Below are positions 10,322 to 19,912 of a stretch of 64,000 bases of DNA, piece by piece (position 1 is the stretch's first letter; every line of letters begins with the position of its first letter). A model generated the notes under the pieces. It was not told the origin of the DNA. It ran no database searches and saw only the letters and a program-made list of their open reading frames with translations. Position numbers and translations under genes: made by a program. This DNA is from Bradyrhizobium manausense (GTDB taxonomy: Bacteria; Pseudomonadota; Alphaproteobacteria; Rhizobiales; Xanthobacteraceae): assembly GCF_018129685.1 (NCBI RefSeq), contig NZ_JAFCLG010000002.1, positions 429,377 through 493,376 of the forward strand, read 5' to 3'.

Positions 10322-10984
10322 TCATCGCCCAGGCATCATCCTTCCAGGCTGCATCTGGCCCGGGCCCATCTGTCCCGACTTCATCGCAGACATCATCGCC
10401 ATCATACCCATATGGGGGGCGAGGAGTTCGTCGGCCGTCTTCTTCTGTTCGTCGGACAAGCTGCTGTCGAGGTTTGTCAGGGCCGACTTGATCGCGCGGG
10501 TGCCTTCGAGCCGCGCAGCCAGCCATTTCTCCTGCAGCGTGAGGCGATCAAGCAAGGTCTGCGGCGCTGCACCCGCCATCATCGATGCCCGCACCTCGCC
10601 GAGACTCTTTGCATTTGCGCGCAGCGCATCGGCGACTGCGTTCCAGGCGCTGGTTTGCGCGTCCGTGATCTTGAGCTCGGTGCGCAGGAAGGCAATCCGG
10701 CCTTCGACATGGTCGATGGTGGCCATGCCATCCATTCCACCGCCCGAATGTCGCATCATCATCTGCATCATGTCCATCATGGGCATCCTGCCTCCCATCA
10801 TGTTCATCATGCCCCCACCCATCATACCCTGCGAGCTACCCATTCCAGGTTGGCCTGCCGGCGGTGTCGGTTGAGTGGCCGCCGGTGCCTCTTTTTGCTC
10901 CGGTCGATCGGTGGCCGACTGAGCCCAAGACGGGGAACTCGCGGTCATAAGCAGCATTGCTGCGGCTAGTGTCAGATTTTTCAT
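10322..10984 (-). CDS. Met-rich Spy/CpxP-family (LTXXQ) periplasmic protein
   Basis: A 220-residue exported protein with a clear signal peptide (KNLTLAAAMLLMTASSPSWA, cleavage near AWAQ). Residues about 47-85 contain more than a dozen methionines with Gly and His (GMMGGGMMNMMGG, MMDMMQMMMRHSGGGM). A helical domain with the two LTXXQ-type turns (ITDAQ and LTLQE) follows, and then a second Met-rich tail. Spy/CpxP proteins are periplasmic chaperones or envelope-stress modulators, and Met-rich segments commonly bind Cu(I) or Ag(I). GAGGAGAGAAAGC precedes the ATG. It is first in a two-gene unit with the SHOCT protein. Confidence 0.82.
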   Translation of the reverse strand: MKNLTLAAAMLLMTASSPSWAQSATDRPEQKEAPAATQPTPPAGQPGMGSSQGMMGGGMMNMMGGRMPMMDMMQMMMRHSGGGMDGMATIDHVEGRIAFLRTELKITDAQTSAWNAVADALRANAKSLGEVRASMMAGAAPQTLLDRLTLQEKWLAARLEGTRAIKSALTNLDSSLSDEQKKTADELLAPHMGMMAMMSAMKSGQMGPGQMQPGRMMPGR

Positions 10985-11096
10985 GAGCTTTCTCTCCTCT
11001 GCGAGTTGATCTTTTTTGTCACGATTAGTTGCCGTTTTCCGCCGGATGCCGCTTGATGCAAGTCGATCCTGTAAACAAAACCGGACCTAATTATTC

Positions 11097-11375
11097 CTAA
11101 CCTCGGGTTATCAATAAAACGAGGCCTATTGCTTCGCCATTCTTGTCTTCCGAAATTACCCAAGCAAAACGGCCATCAATATTCCATGATTTTTGACCCC
11201 AAGCCTCCAGCATCGATTGAGTATCTTTGACCGATGCATGTGGCTTTCGCTGCAAATATATGGATGCCTCTCTGCTACTCGTATAGTTCTCGAATAGAGA
11301 ATCCGCGTCCATAGCTTCGCCCGCCCTCAATCGTAGTCTCGGGGTAACAAATTCATACGGAGGAATTGTCGTCAT
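11097..11375 (-). pseudogene. GNAT acetyltransferase, N-terminal half only
   Basis: From ATG 11375 the protein starts MTTIPPYEFVTPRLRLRAGE and has the beginning of a RimJ/RimL-type GNAT fold (ENYTSSREASIYLQRKPH, FAWVISEDKNGEAIGLV). A TAG at 11097 stops it after 92 residues. The family normally continues for a further 70-90 residues, including the acetyl-CoA-binding loop, which is absent here. It is a truncated, presumably inactive gene. Confidence 0.65.
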
Positions 11376-11885
11376 AAAAAGACAATTAGCATAATTCGCT
11401 GCCGCCAGCAGGCGGTCTACCCCCATCAACGGACATCGTGAGACCGGCCTGGTTAGGCCGGTTCTTGCCAATGGACTAAACCGCTCGTGCGGTAGGCCGC
11501 TGCTGTGGGTGGCACGGGGTGCCAATAATGGATCAGACGATGGAGCGTCTTACCTGGCGATGAGGGGCCAGAAGCATGTCCCCAGAACCGACGATCGTTC
11601 AGCATGATGGTCGCGCGATTATCGTCGACGGCGTTGGGAGCCACCGGACGTAGCGATACGACATCTGCATCCGGACAGTTTCGAATACTCGAACTGTGTT
11701 TCGGCGTGCAATATTGCACGCTTATTTACACTTCCGAACGCCAGAATCTGAATCGGCGTGCACCTGCCGATTGCCAATGGGCCTCATTGAAGCGAGAGTG
11801 GAGAATCTTCACTACTCCTCATTACTCCACGATCTCTGGCTCGCTCAAGCTTTCCGCTCCGGGACTTGATAAGTCAGGCCCTTCC
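11376..11885. other. About 510 bases without a recognised gene
   Basis: Several short frames exist on both strands (for example a minus-strand 88-codon frame at 11453-11719 ending LIHYWHPVPP...VHWQEPA), but none matches a family I know or has a good start site. The base composition between 11640 and 11860 is more AT-rich than the flanks, consistent with an old insertion scar. Confidence 0.4.
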
Positions 11886-13730
11886 CTACCTCCCTCGCAA
11901 CCCCTCCAGCAGCGGCCGCAGCTTGTACTTGCGGCGGTGCCGCTCGATCAGTTCGTCGAGGCAGGCCCGCCAGTCGTCCTCGCGACCCAGGACCTCGTGG
12001 GCGAGCGCGGCTTTCTCCAGCCATTGTACCGCAAGCGAATAATGGCCGGCCCGGTTGGCGTCCATGATGCTGTTGGCCTGATGCACCGCGAGGCGGATCA
12101 CCCATTCGGGATGGCTCGCGTGCGCCGCGCTGGCGAGCTGCATGAGGGTTTCGTCGTGAGCGCCGTACCCGAACCGATCGCCGACGGCGCGGACCGCTTC
12201 ATCGATCAAGCCTTTGGAGAGGTAGATGCGAATCCTGTCATAGGCATGAGGGGCGCTGGCCAAGCGCTCCAGCAGGTCTTTTCGAATCACATCCCAATCC
12301 GTGCCGGCCCATGTTCGGATGGCGCAAAAATCCTCCAACGACAACGAATGTTCGAATGCCACCAGCGCGGCCTTGAGAGCCACCGCCGTCCTACCGATGC
12401 CGCCTGCGTAGTCGCGCAGCCAACACGCCAGCGGGACGGCGGAAGAACCCGCTATTTCATCATCGTTATCGCCGGCAAGCCCAAGACCGGTCTCTGCGAT
12501 CTTCAGCGCATCGTCATGCGCCGCCGCTTCGCGTAGCGCCTTTGCGAGGACCACCGCTTCATCGGGCCTCTTGAACGATTTCAGCGCATGGGCGATGGCC
12601 TCCGGCGTCCGCTCAAGCTTGACCAGCATGCCCGCGTAGCTCGTGTGCGCCCGTGCCGCGCGGGCGAGATTCAGATATTCCTCCGTTCGGCCGCAAGCCT
12701 CGAGAACCCGCAGCCGCACCGCCGTCAGGTAATCCTCCAGCCAGTCGTCCCCGCCCGAGAGCGGCCATGACCTGCCCTTCCCGGCCATGACCGCAGCGAG
12801 TGCGGGATCGTCCCAACCTGTCTGCAGCGCCCGAATGGCGACGTGAAACCCCTCGTCGATACCATACTCCTCAAGCCGGCGCTGCCACTTCTCCAGTGTC
12901 TCGGCCAAGGCGTCGCGCTCGTCGGCGGCAAGCTCACTCATCAGCGCCGCCTCTGCCATGAGGCGGCCGAGATCGGCGAAGAGCTCGTACAGGTGCTCGT
13001 CGGTATCGTAGGAGTGATCGAGCCAGTCGTCGACAAAGGCCTCGCCGATCGGCTCCAGGATCCGCAGCGCATTGCCACCATCCCCCACTTCGAGAAATGG
13101 CACGGCCTTTTCGACGAGGCGCTGCAGCTCTTCGATGTTGCCTGACGGCCGATAGCCGTCCCAATAGCGCCCCCGCCGATTGCGTGCGGCGAGCAGGACG
13201 CGGGCCTGTTCACGTACCGGCGCAGGGTCGACCGGCGTTCGTCGTCGACCGGCGTCCGGGCGGTGCGGCGGTCGCGCCGGGATTGCTGTTGCCAGTTCCG
13301 CCTCGATCCAAGTTACGAGCTCAGGATCGCTCTCGGTCCGCTTCTCCAAGAGCTCAATCAATCGCGATTGATCGAGCTCTGCAAGGAGCTCGGCAAGGGG
13401 CTTGCGTTTGATAATGGGCGTCTTCTCGTCCGCAAATTTCAGCAAGACGGCGACAATATGTTTGCAATATCCGCCCCAATCGTAGGCGCAGGTGCAATGC
13501 GCATCCGCAACGCCACCGCCGTGCAGCCGGATCGAAACTTGGTAAGGCTCGAACTCGCTGCCCTCGACTTCCGCGGTCAACCGGTCGCCGCGTCGAAGCA
13601 GGTCGGATACAGCTCCATCGTCAGCGTAGCTCCGACCTCGCGCAAAGGATTCGGCGCTCGCGAGGGCACGAATTGTCTCTTTCGCGATGCGTGGTTTCGC
13701 GACTTGGCTTGCGTTCCGAGCCGCGTTCAT
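11886..13730 (-). CDS. SWIM zinc-finger family protein
   Basis: 614 residues from ATG 13730; an upstream in-frame TTG at 13748 is less likely. Near residues 75-95 the protein has CTCAYDWGGYCKHIVAVLL, a CxCx7CxH SWIM zinc finger, a fold that binds DNA or protein partners. The rest is a long alpha-helical region with repeat-like Trp/Leu/Ala helices (WDDPALAAVMAGK, EECGRTEEYL-type motifs), reminiscent of TPR-like solenoids. The gene starts 46 bases downstream of a DUF6429 gene on the same strand, a pairing that suggests a joint but unknown role. The frame is intact, unlike most neighbours. Confidence 0.82.
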   Translation of the reverse strand: MNAARNASQVAKPRIAKETIRALASAESFARGRSYADDGAVSDLLRRGDRLTAEVEGSEFEPYQVSIRLHGGGVADAHCTCAYDWGGYCKHIVAVLLKFADEKTPIIKRKPLAELLAELDQSRLIELLEKRTESDPELVTWIEAELATAIPARPPHRPDAGRRRTPVDPAPVREQARVLLAARNRRGRYWDGYRPSGNIEELQRLVEKAVPFLEVGDGGNALRILEPIGEAFVDDWLDHSYDTDEHLYELFADLGRLMAEAALMSELAADERDALAETLEKWQRRLEEYGIDEGFHVAIRALQTGWDDPALAAVMAGKGRSWPLSGGDDWLEDYLTAVRLRVLEACGRTEEYLNLARAARAHTSYAGMLVKLERTPEAIAHALKSFKRPDEAVVLAKALREAAAHDDALKIAETGLGLAGDNDDEIAGSSAVPLACWLRDYAGGIGRTAVALKAALVAFEHSLSLEDFCAIRTWAGTDWDVIRKDLLERLASAPHAYDRIRIYLSKGLIDEAVRAVGDRFGYGAHDETLMQLASAAHASHPEWVIRLAVHQANSIMDANRAGHYSLAVQWLEKAALAHEVLGREDDWRACLDELIERHRRKYKLRPLLEGLRGR

Positions 13731-13776
13731 GTCGACCACAATCTGCAAATCGGGTTCAAGTTATTCAGGCCCCGCC

Positions 13777-14007
13777 TCACGGATTTGCCGCAAACAAATC
13801 GCAAAACAGTCGCTCGGCCCTCTCCAGCCCTTCGTCTGTCAAAACCACGGATTTTGCGCACCCGACAGGGTCCGAGATCAAACCCTTCTTGTGAAGCCGA
13901 TCCATTGCATCCCAGTCGAACGATTTCCAAACGCGCTGGCCATTATGGCGCCCCAGGAGAAGCAGAGCGAGCACGCAGTCATCGATTCGGTCGGTGTCGG
14001 TCGCCAT
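13777..14007 (-). CDS. DUF6429 family small protein
   Basis: 76 residues from ATG 14007: MATDTDRIDDCVLALLLLGR, then WKSFDWDAMDRLHKKGLI and VVLTDEGLERAERLF. This matches the short DUF6429 family, whose pattern looks like a small winged-helix-type domain (LHKKGLI...LTDEG resembles a helix-turn-helix followed by a wing). The longer upstream frame is not supported. Its position just before the SWIM zinc-finger gene on the same strand suggests cotranscription. The function is unknown. Confidence 0.75.
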   Translation of the reverse strand: MATDTDRIDDCVLALLLLGRHNGQRVWKSFDWDAMDRLHKKGLISDPVGCAKSVVLTDEGLERAERLFCDLFAANP

Positions 14008-14756
14008 GGCGGCACTCGTCGGACGCCGCAGGAGAAGCGCTTTACGTTGCCGGCGCGCCGTCCTCAAGCGGCTTGAATTTCGTCTACCATAACGTGAATC
14101 GGCAGGCTCACAAACCACGGTACCGAAGGGTGGAATGGTATGGCAATCCTCAGGTTTCCGCGACCAGATTTCGGTTCGGCAAGCGCACGGCGCTTGCGCC
14201 GCATCCGCTGTTCCGTTGCCGGCATTGCGCTGCATTGATCGTTCCACGGAGTGCAAGCTCTATGCGGTTCGCACGCCCCAGGTTCAACAGGTCGCCGCCG
14301 GCCCGGCTGCAACCCGATTGACACCCGATTGACTGCACTGACGCCTGTCGGACGCATGTCTCATGCAAAACTGCAGCCATCTGAACTCGCAAATGATAAC
14401 TTCAATTGCGAACGAGTACGTCGCGCATTCTGCCGTCTTTCGAGTTGTGTCGGGGGAGCAAGGGCAGCCGATCGGAGATGGCAAGATAAAGCGGATTTTC
14501 AATCCGCGCTCCCTTCGGTCGCAAGTGGTTGTCTGCACATTGTTTTTGCTTCGCGACATCGGCACTCTTGCGGCACTGTGCGATGTGTGGAGAGTGCCGC
14601 GCGCTTCGCTATCAGCTTGATCAGAATAGAAAAAGCGCAGTGCCGCTGCGAGGTGCGTTCCGCCGTTTCTACGCTACAGCAATCATTTTTACGCCATATC
14701 ACGATCAGTGCTTGCGAGCACTTGCGCACCGCGAATCCGATGCCGATCGTCCTGTC
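14008..14756. other. Non-coding leader upstream of the relaxase; possible oriT region
   Basis: No gene is supported in this 750-base stretch. It contains a tandem duplication of an 11-mer (ACCCGATTGAC at 14312-14322 and 14323-14333) and a small perfect hairpin (GCGGATT-TTC-AATCCGC, 14491-14507). Relaxase genes often lie beside their oriT, so this is the natural place for one, but no nic-site consensus is recognised. Confidence 0.35.
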
Positions 14757-16881
14757 ATGGCAAGCAACGACAGAGACGATTTCCGCATCAGGCCGGGGCG
14801 CTCCCGCACGAGGGGAACGCGTGTCCGTTCGCGTGATCTGCCGTTCCTGCAACAGGTCAAGGTGGCCGTCCGCAAGGCCGGCGGCAACCCCAATCGGATC
14901 GGCCGTGGATCGGGATCGGCAGGCGGCCGGAAAGGAGAAGGCGGCGGGCGATTCAATGCGCATGGCCGGGGCGCGAAGGTGGTGGCTTCCTTTCCGAAAG
15001 ACGGCGGCGGATGGAGCCGGGACGGGAGCGGCGCGCGGCTCCGGTCGCGCCGGGTCGTCGTCAAGGCGCGGGTGGTCAAGCTCAACCCGCAGCGCGGCTC
15101 GCGCGGCCCGAAGATGCGCGGCACGGCGAGCAAGGCGGCCGACGCCCATCTGCGCTATCTCGAACGCGACGGAGTGACGCGCGACGGCGAGAAGGGCCGT
15201 GCCTATTCTGCCATCGAGAACGAAGCGGACGGCCGCGCCTTCATCGAGCGCGGACGGGAGGACCGCCACCAATTCCGCTTCATCGTCGCGCCGGAGGATT
15301 CCGTCGAGATGGGCGACCTGCGCGGGTTCACCCGCGACCTGATGCGGGAGATGGAGACCGACCTTGGCACGAAGCTCGACTGGATCGCGGTCGATCATCA
15401 CAACACCGGCCATCCTCACACCCATATTATCGTCCGGGGTGCGCTCGACGACGGGCGGATTCTTAACATTGCCGGCGACTATATCGCCCATGGTGTCCGC
15501 CACCGGGCGAGCGAACTGGTCACGCTGGAGCTTGGCCCGCAGACCGAGCTTGATGTCGCCCGCAAGCTCGCGACCGAGGTGGAGGCCGAGCGGCTGACTC
15601 GGCTCGACAAGATGCTGATCGCCGAGCAACAGGACCAGGGCATCGTGGACCTGAGACCGGATGCCGCCGAGCGCTATACGGTGCGCGCCAACCGGCATCT
15701 GCTGATCGACCGGGCGAAGCGGCTGGAACGCTATGACCTCGCCACCGAGACCGAGCCCGGACGCTGGACCATCTCCGACAAGGCCGAGCCGACCTTGAAG
15801 GCGCTTGGCGAACGCGGCGACGTCATCAAGACCATGCACCGGGCGCTCGCCGATCACGGCCTTGCCGACGAGCGTGCGCCCACTCAATACGTCACCCACG
15901 GCAAGCGGATCACCGAGCCCGTCGTCGGGCGGGTCCTCGCCAAGGGACTGGCCGGCGACGAGATGGGCGACCGGCTGCATCTCGTCATCGACGGCGCGGA
16001 CGGGCGCACTCACTATGTCGAAACGGCGGATGCGACCAAGCTCGACGAGATCAAACGCGGCCACGTCGTCTCGCTCGATCCTGTCGCCACCAAGGCCGAG
16101 CCGAGGGCGTCGGACCTCAACATCCGCGACATGGCGGCGATATCGGGCAGCATCTACCGGCCGAGCGAGCATCTGGAAGCGGCCCGCGCCGAGATCGAAC
16201 GATTCAAGGGCGACCCGGACGCCTTCATCCGCTCCCATGTCCGCCGGCTGGAAGCCTTGCGCCGCGCCGGCCATGTCGAGCGCATCGACGCCGACCACTG
16301 GAAAATCCCCGGCGACATCGACGAGCGCGGCATGGCCTATGACGCCCCCGCACGCCCCAAGGACTTCGCGATCCGCACGCTCTCCACCCTCGACCTCGAA
16401 CGGCAGATCGGCAGCGACGGGGCGACCTGGCTCGACCGGGAGCTGGCGTCACCCAACCGGACGCCGCTCTCGGAGGCGGGCTTCGGCAGAGAGGTGAGCG
16501 AGGCGATGGAGCGTCGCCGCCAGAGCCTTGTCGATCAGGGCCTCGCTACCCGGCTCGATGATGGCCGCATTCGCGCGCCGAAAGACCTCATCGCCCGCCT
16601 GGAAGCGACCGAGATCAATCGTGTCGGGCGGCAGATGGCGGCCGAGCGCGGGCTCACCTACGAACCGAGCAAGCCAGGGGAATATGTGACCGGGCCGCCT
16701 CACGGGCGGCGCCACCCTCGCCAGCGGACGCTTCGCCATGATCGAGGATGGACTCGGTTTCCAGCTCGTGCCCTGGCAACCCGTTCTCGACAAGCACATC
16801 GGTCAGCACATCTCCGGCGTCATGCGCGACAGCGGTGGCATCGAATGGGGCTTCGGGCGGAAACGCGGGCTGGGGTTGTGA
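14757..16881 (+). pseudogene. VirD2-like relaxase with DUF3363 domain, frameshifted near the C-terminus
   Basis: From ATG 14757 (MASNDRDDFRIRPGRSRTRG) the protein shows a Gly/Arg-rich N-terminus and a relaxase domain with the three-histidine metal site in DHHNTGHPHTHIIVRG (HUH-type nickase). A long DUF3363 region follows (HLLIDRAKRLERYDLA, LHLVIDGADGRTHYVE, MEAARAEIERF-type helices). At about 16700-16715 a one-base shift moves the normal end (LASGRFAMIEDGLGFQLVPW to WGFGRKRGLGL) into another frame with TGA at 16879-16881. The original frame runs on as an unrelated tail to 17066. The nickase domain is intact, so partial activity is conceivable. No coupling protein or mating-pair genes are nearby. 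Confidence 0.85.
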
Positions 16882-16940
16882 TGGAGGCCGAGAAGCCTTT
16901 GCTGCTTGTGGCGAGTGGGCCGGACCAGCGCCGGCCCCTC

Positions 16941-16967
16941 AAGGTTGGCGCGTGCCGCGCCAACCTT
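16941..16967. terminator. GC-rich perfect hairpin downstream of relaxase
   Basis: A perfect 12-bp stem (AAGGTTGGCGCG at 16941-16952 pairing with 16956-16967) closes a TGC loop 60 bases after the relaxase stop. No T tract follows, so it could equally be a protein-binding palindrome. A terminator role is only inferred from its position. Confidence 0.4.
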
Positions 16968-17049
16968 GACCGCCCGTCGCTGCCCCGGCAGGGGCTCTCC
17001 AAGCAGGAAAGGCTGATTGAGAGCGATGTGCTCCAATGCCAATGCAGGA

Positions 17050-17310
17050 GCGCACAACGGAACTGACGATTTTGGCGAGCATGCCGAGCGAAGATTATGG
17101 CCCCGCTGAGGAGAAGTCTGCTCACACAATCTGCGACCTTCATGAGGCTGATCTCGAGCCCCAGCTTGTCTTTCTCAGCGAGGGGCGTGTCGATGTCGCC
17201 CTTGTGCGTTTGCCTTCTGCTCCCTTGCCCGACGGCATCAATATCATGACGTTGCGACGGGCGTCGGTCGTGGCATGTCTGCGTCACGACCACGAGCTTG
17301 ATGATGCGAC
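17050..17310 (+). pseudogene. LysR-type regulator, substrate-binding-domain fragment
   Basis: The frame reads LHEADLEPQLVFLSEGRVDV, then ALVRLPSAPLPDGINIMTL and VVACLRHDHEL. This is the typical stretch of a LysR effector domain (ligand-contacting loop DVALVR followed by the VVACLPxxHPL strand). The N-terminal DNA-binding domain and the C-terminal third are absent. It ends where the opposite-strand secretion-gene fragment begins, so the two broken genes meet end to end. Confidence 0.6.
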
Positions 17311-17735
17311 GGGCCGGTCATGGCCTACCAGATAGCCTTGGTTGCGATAGAGCGTCGTAATTTTGTCTGCCACCTCGTAGATATCGGCAAGCGTCAGCTT
17401 GCGATTTTCATACGGCGCCACGATCGCGCGCAACTCGGCCTCGCTGGCGAGATTTTGGCCCTCGACCCCGAAGCCGCGCACCTACAGCGTCGTCTTGTCC
17501 TTGAGCGTGAATGGCGGCTCGACCAGCCGCGGCAGCACGGGCGCTGCCGTCGTCTGCGGCAGCGGAGCTCCCCGCCGGGCCTCGTCGGCCTCCCGGACGG
17601 CGTTGCCGATGCCTTATTGCGAAATGGGTGGGCTTTGCGCCAGAGCCGGGGATGCTGCGCCGAGCATGGCCGGCAGGCTGGCGCAGCAGGCGATGAATGT
17701 GCGCCGATCTTCATTGCCGCGATACCTTACTGGAG
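17284..17735 (-). pseudogene. Two-partner secretion transporter (ShlB/FhaC type), N-terminal fragment with stops
   Basis: Reading one frame on the minus strand gives a signal peptide (FIACCASLPAMLGAASPALA). A stop follows, then a Pro-rich linker (LVEPPFTLKDKTTL), a second stop, and a POTRA_2-type domain (VRGFGVEGQNLASEAELRAI, LADIYEVADKITTLYRNQGY). Everything beyond the first POTRA domain, including the barrel, is gone. FhaC-type proteins export a partner adhesin. The partner fragment lies directly upstream at 17758-18468. Confidence 0.75.
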
Positions 17736-17757
17736 ACCTTGTACTGGAGACCTTGCG

Positions 17758-18468
17758 CTATTGGGGTTTTTGGCTCGGCGCACCCTGAGGAGCGCCGTTC
17801 TGCAGATTGAAGCGTTGACCGTCGACGTCGATGGACCGGATGGTGGCGCCGAAATTGCCGCCTCGACGGCCGCTGCCTTGCCGGGTCCCCGTCGTCGTGG
17901 CGAGCCGGCGGCGCCGTCGCTGCTCCTCAATCTTGATATTGTTTTCGATGGTCTTGAGATTGTTTTCGACAGCCGGGGGGCGCGACGGCGTCGACCGCCT
18001 TCGTCCCCGCCTGGAGAGGGCGGGCGTTGGCGGCGTCAACGCCGAGGTCTGCGTATCGGTGGTCCCAATCACATTGGCCGCCGTGGCCGCTTGCTGCGCC
18101 ACGGCGGCTTGTGCCTAAGCGGCGGCTGCGGCCGCAGCTTCGGCCTTCACATCATGATAGGTGCTGTTGGTGATCGTGCCTGCGAAGGTAACGCCAAGAG
18201 CGCTTGTGAATGAGTTCGATCCAACGAGCCCTCCAGCGGAGCCACCGTCGTTCACCGATCCAGTCGCGCTGGAGCCATTGATAGTTCCGGCATTAACACC
18301 CACCAGCCCACCCGCATTGGTCGCGCCGTTCACGTCCCCGGTTGCCGACGAACCCATAATACTACCTCCGGGAATAGGGCCACCGCCATCGCTACTTGCA
18401 GGTTCATTGAATCCCACCAAGCCACCGACCATATCGCGGCCGGTCACAACATGCGGCGCACACTTCAT
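17758..18468 (-). pseudogene. Filamentous-haemagglutinin-type exoprotein, GLUG-repeat C-terminal fragment
   Basis: The minus-strand frame contains GLUG-type repeats (GGLVGFNEPASSDGG, GGLVGVNAGTINGSSATG, AGGLVGSNSFTSALG, ITNSTYHDV). An Ala-rich segment and an in-frame TAG at 18115-18117 follow. The same frame then continues (AQAAVAQQAATAANVIGTT) to a tail ending FNLQNGAPQGAPSQKPQ at 17758. This is the C-terminal end of a large secreted adhesin of the two-partner secretion class. The N-terminal TPS domain and most repeats are missing. The order adhesin then transporter matches intact systems. Confidence 0.75.
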
Positions 18469-18699
18469 GCCGTCACAATGGAGCCTGACAAGCTCGGACC
18501 TGTATCCTTGGCATTTCTGAAGCTGGTCAAGCGCAACCGGGAGTCAGAAGCGAACAGTCAATTGAAGCGGCAAAAACCAAGGCTGTCACAGTCCGTGTGA
18601 GCGATTTTCAAGGCTTGAGCGCCGCTTGTGGCTCGTCCCTTCACGCCGCCCATTGAAGGCGAGCCGAACAGGTCGCAGGAAGCCCAGGAGCGCATGGTT

Positions 18700-19009
18700 T
18701 CAGGCCTTCTCGTCTTGCTTCGCCCTGCGCGTCCAGAACAGATGCCAAGTGTCCTTCTTGGTATCGGATTCGAACAGCCGGGCGCGGATCGGCTGCGCGA
18801 ACGAGGGATCGTCGATGCTGACGGAGAGATAGGTTCCGGCTTTGTCGCCGGTGCGGTCCCAAGCCGCGCCGACTTCGACTCCGTTGCAGAAGACGCGGTG
18901 GTTCGGCGCGTTCTCGGCCTCCGAGCCGACGGCCGGCAGGATGGAGACTTCGGCGTCGAACGCGAGCGTGCGGACGCGGCCGAGAAAGCCCTTTTAGGTC
19001 AGCCGTCAA
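18700..19009 (-). pseudogene. Second DUF736 family gene, frameshifted
   Basis: The C-terminal half reads EVGAAWDRTGDKAGTYLSVS, then IDDPSFAQPIRARLFESD and LFWTRRAKQDEKA with TGA at 18700-18702. The N-terminal part (LGRVRTLAFDAEVSILPAVG) lies in another frame, with shifts near 18918 and near 18990. It is a diverged paralogue of the intact DUF736 gene just upstream on the same strand. DUF736 proteins are short and frequent beside conjugative-transfer genes in rhizobia. Confidence 0.7.
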
Positions 19010-19129
19010 CTGTCCTTTTGAAACGAAACATCGGAGTTTGCTTCGCTATCTGATGAGGACATTCCCGAGCGTCCTCTAGCTGGATCGCGGCGCCCCGGAG
19101 TGGAGCGCCGTGTCCACTGGCTGGTGGTC

Positions 19130-19426
19130 TCAGCGCGACCAGATGAGGACGTATCCGCCTTCGTTCTCGACCAGGCTTGCGTAGATCGGAGCGGGGAAGC
19201 TCGGGTCGTCGAGCTTGACGGAGTGGTATTCCCGGCCGGTCTCCTTGGCGGTCTTCTTCCACCCGGCGCCGATCTCGATGGTGCCTGCGAGGGCCCGAAG
19301 GTCGGGCGACTTGTCGCTTTCCTTCTCGGCGACAAACAGACGGGCCTTGATGTTGAGGTTGAAGGTCTTGATCGCTCCGACGAAAGAGCCGTCTTCGTTG
19401 CGGGTGAACGTGCCGATCTGAGCCAT
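19130..19426 (-). CDS. DUF736 family protein
   Basis: 98 residues from ATG 19426, preceded by [34 protein letters not shown], then [40 protein letters not shown] and a final LIWSR. It is full length for the family and undamaged. The function is unknown. The family is strongly associated with integrative conjugative elements and plasmids of Rhizobiales, in line with the relaxase remnant 2.3 kb away. The longer upstream frame to 19798 has no support. Confidence 0.85.
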   Translation of the reverse strand: MAQIGTFTRNEDGSFVGAIKTFNLNIKARLFVAEKESDKSPDLRALAGTIEIGAGWKKTAKETGREYHSVKLDDPSFPAPIYASLVENEGGYVLIWSR

Positions 19427-19912
19427 GGGTCTTCTCCTTTGCTGTATCAGGTCGCGACCATCGCGGCCTTGATGGCGATCGGAAAACACCGGGCGACCGG
19501 CCCGCACCCAAAGGGCTGGAACGAAGTGGAAGGCGGCGCAGGGACGCGCTTCTTGCCTCGCGAGGAAGCCGCGTGGAGGCGTCAGCCGAGCACGCGGGGA
19601 AGAAGGTCGGCATCGCGCTGTTGCGGGATCAAGGGCGGGCTGCGCAGCAACCGAACGCGGTGTGAGATACGCCAGCAAGAAAGGCCGCAATGGCCGCACC
19701 TCAGGACAGCCTACCGAGGAAAGACCCTGGCTCATGGCGTAGAAACACCAGCGAGGACGGCGTGACGGGGTATCGAGACACTTCCCTGCATCGGACATGG
19801 ACCCCCTCGCCGAGAGGCGCGACAGGCAGGGCAGTATCGTGCATCATCCGGCAACGACCTATCGATGCTTGGCGAAGGGCGGCAAGGAAACTGGAAGGGG
19901 ACGACGATATTA
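19427..19912. other. 485-base stretch upstream of DUF736; no gene supported
   Basis: Open frames exist on both strands but have no start signals or recognisable motifs. The region presumably holds the promoter of the DUF736 gene and old element-boundary sequence. Confidence 0.4.

Noticed and set aside
10151..10969. 272-codon plus-strand frame with His-rich stretches near 10.8 kb
   Set aside because: The His runs are the reverse reading of the Met codons (ATG/CAT) of the Spy-like gene.
14499..16298. 599-codon minus-strand frame opposite the relaxase
   Set aside because: Shadow of the relaxase codon bias; the plus frame has the HUH motif and DUF3363 features.
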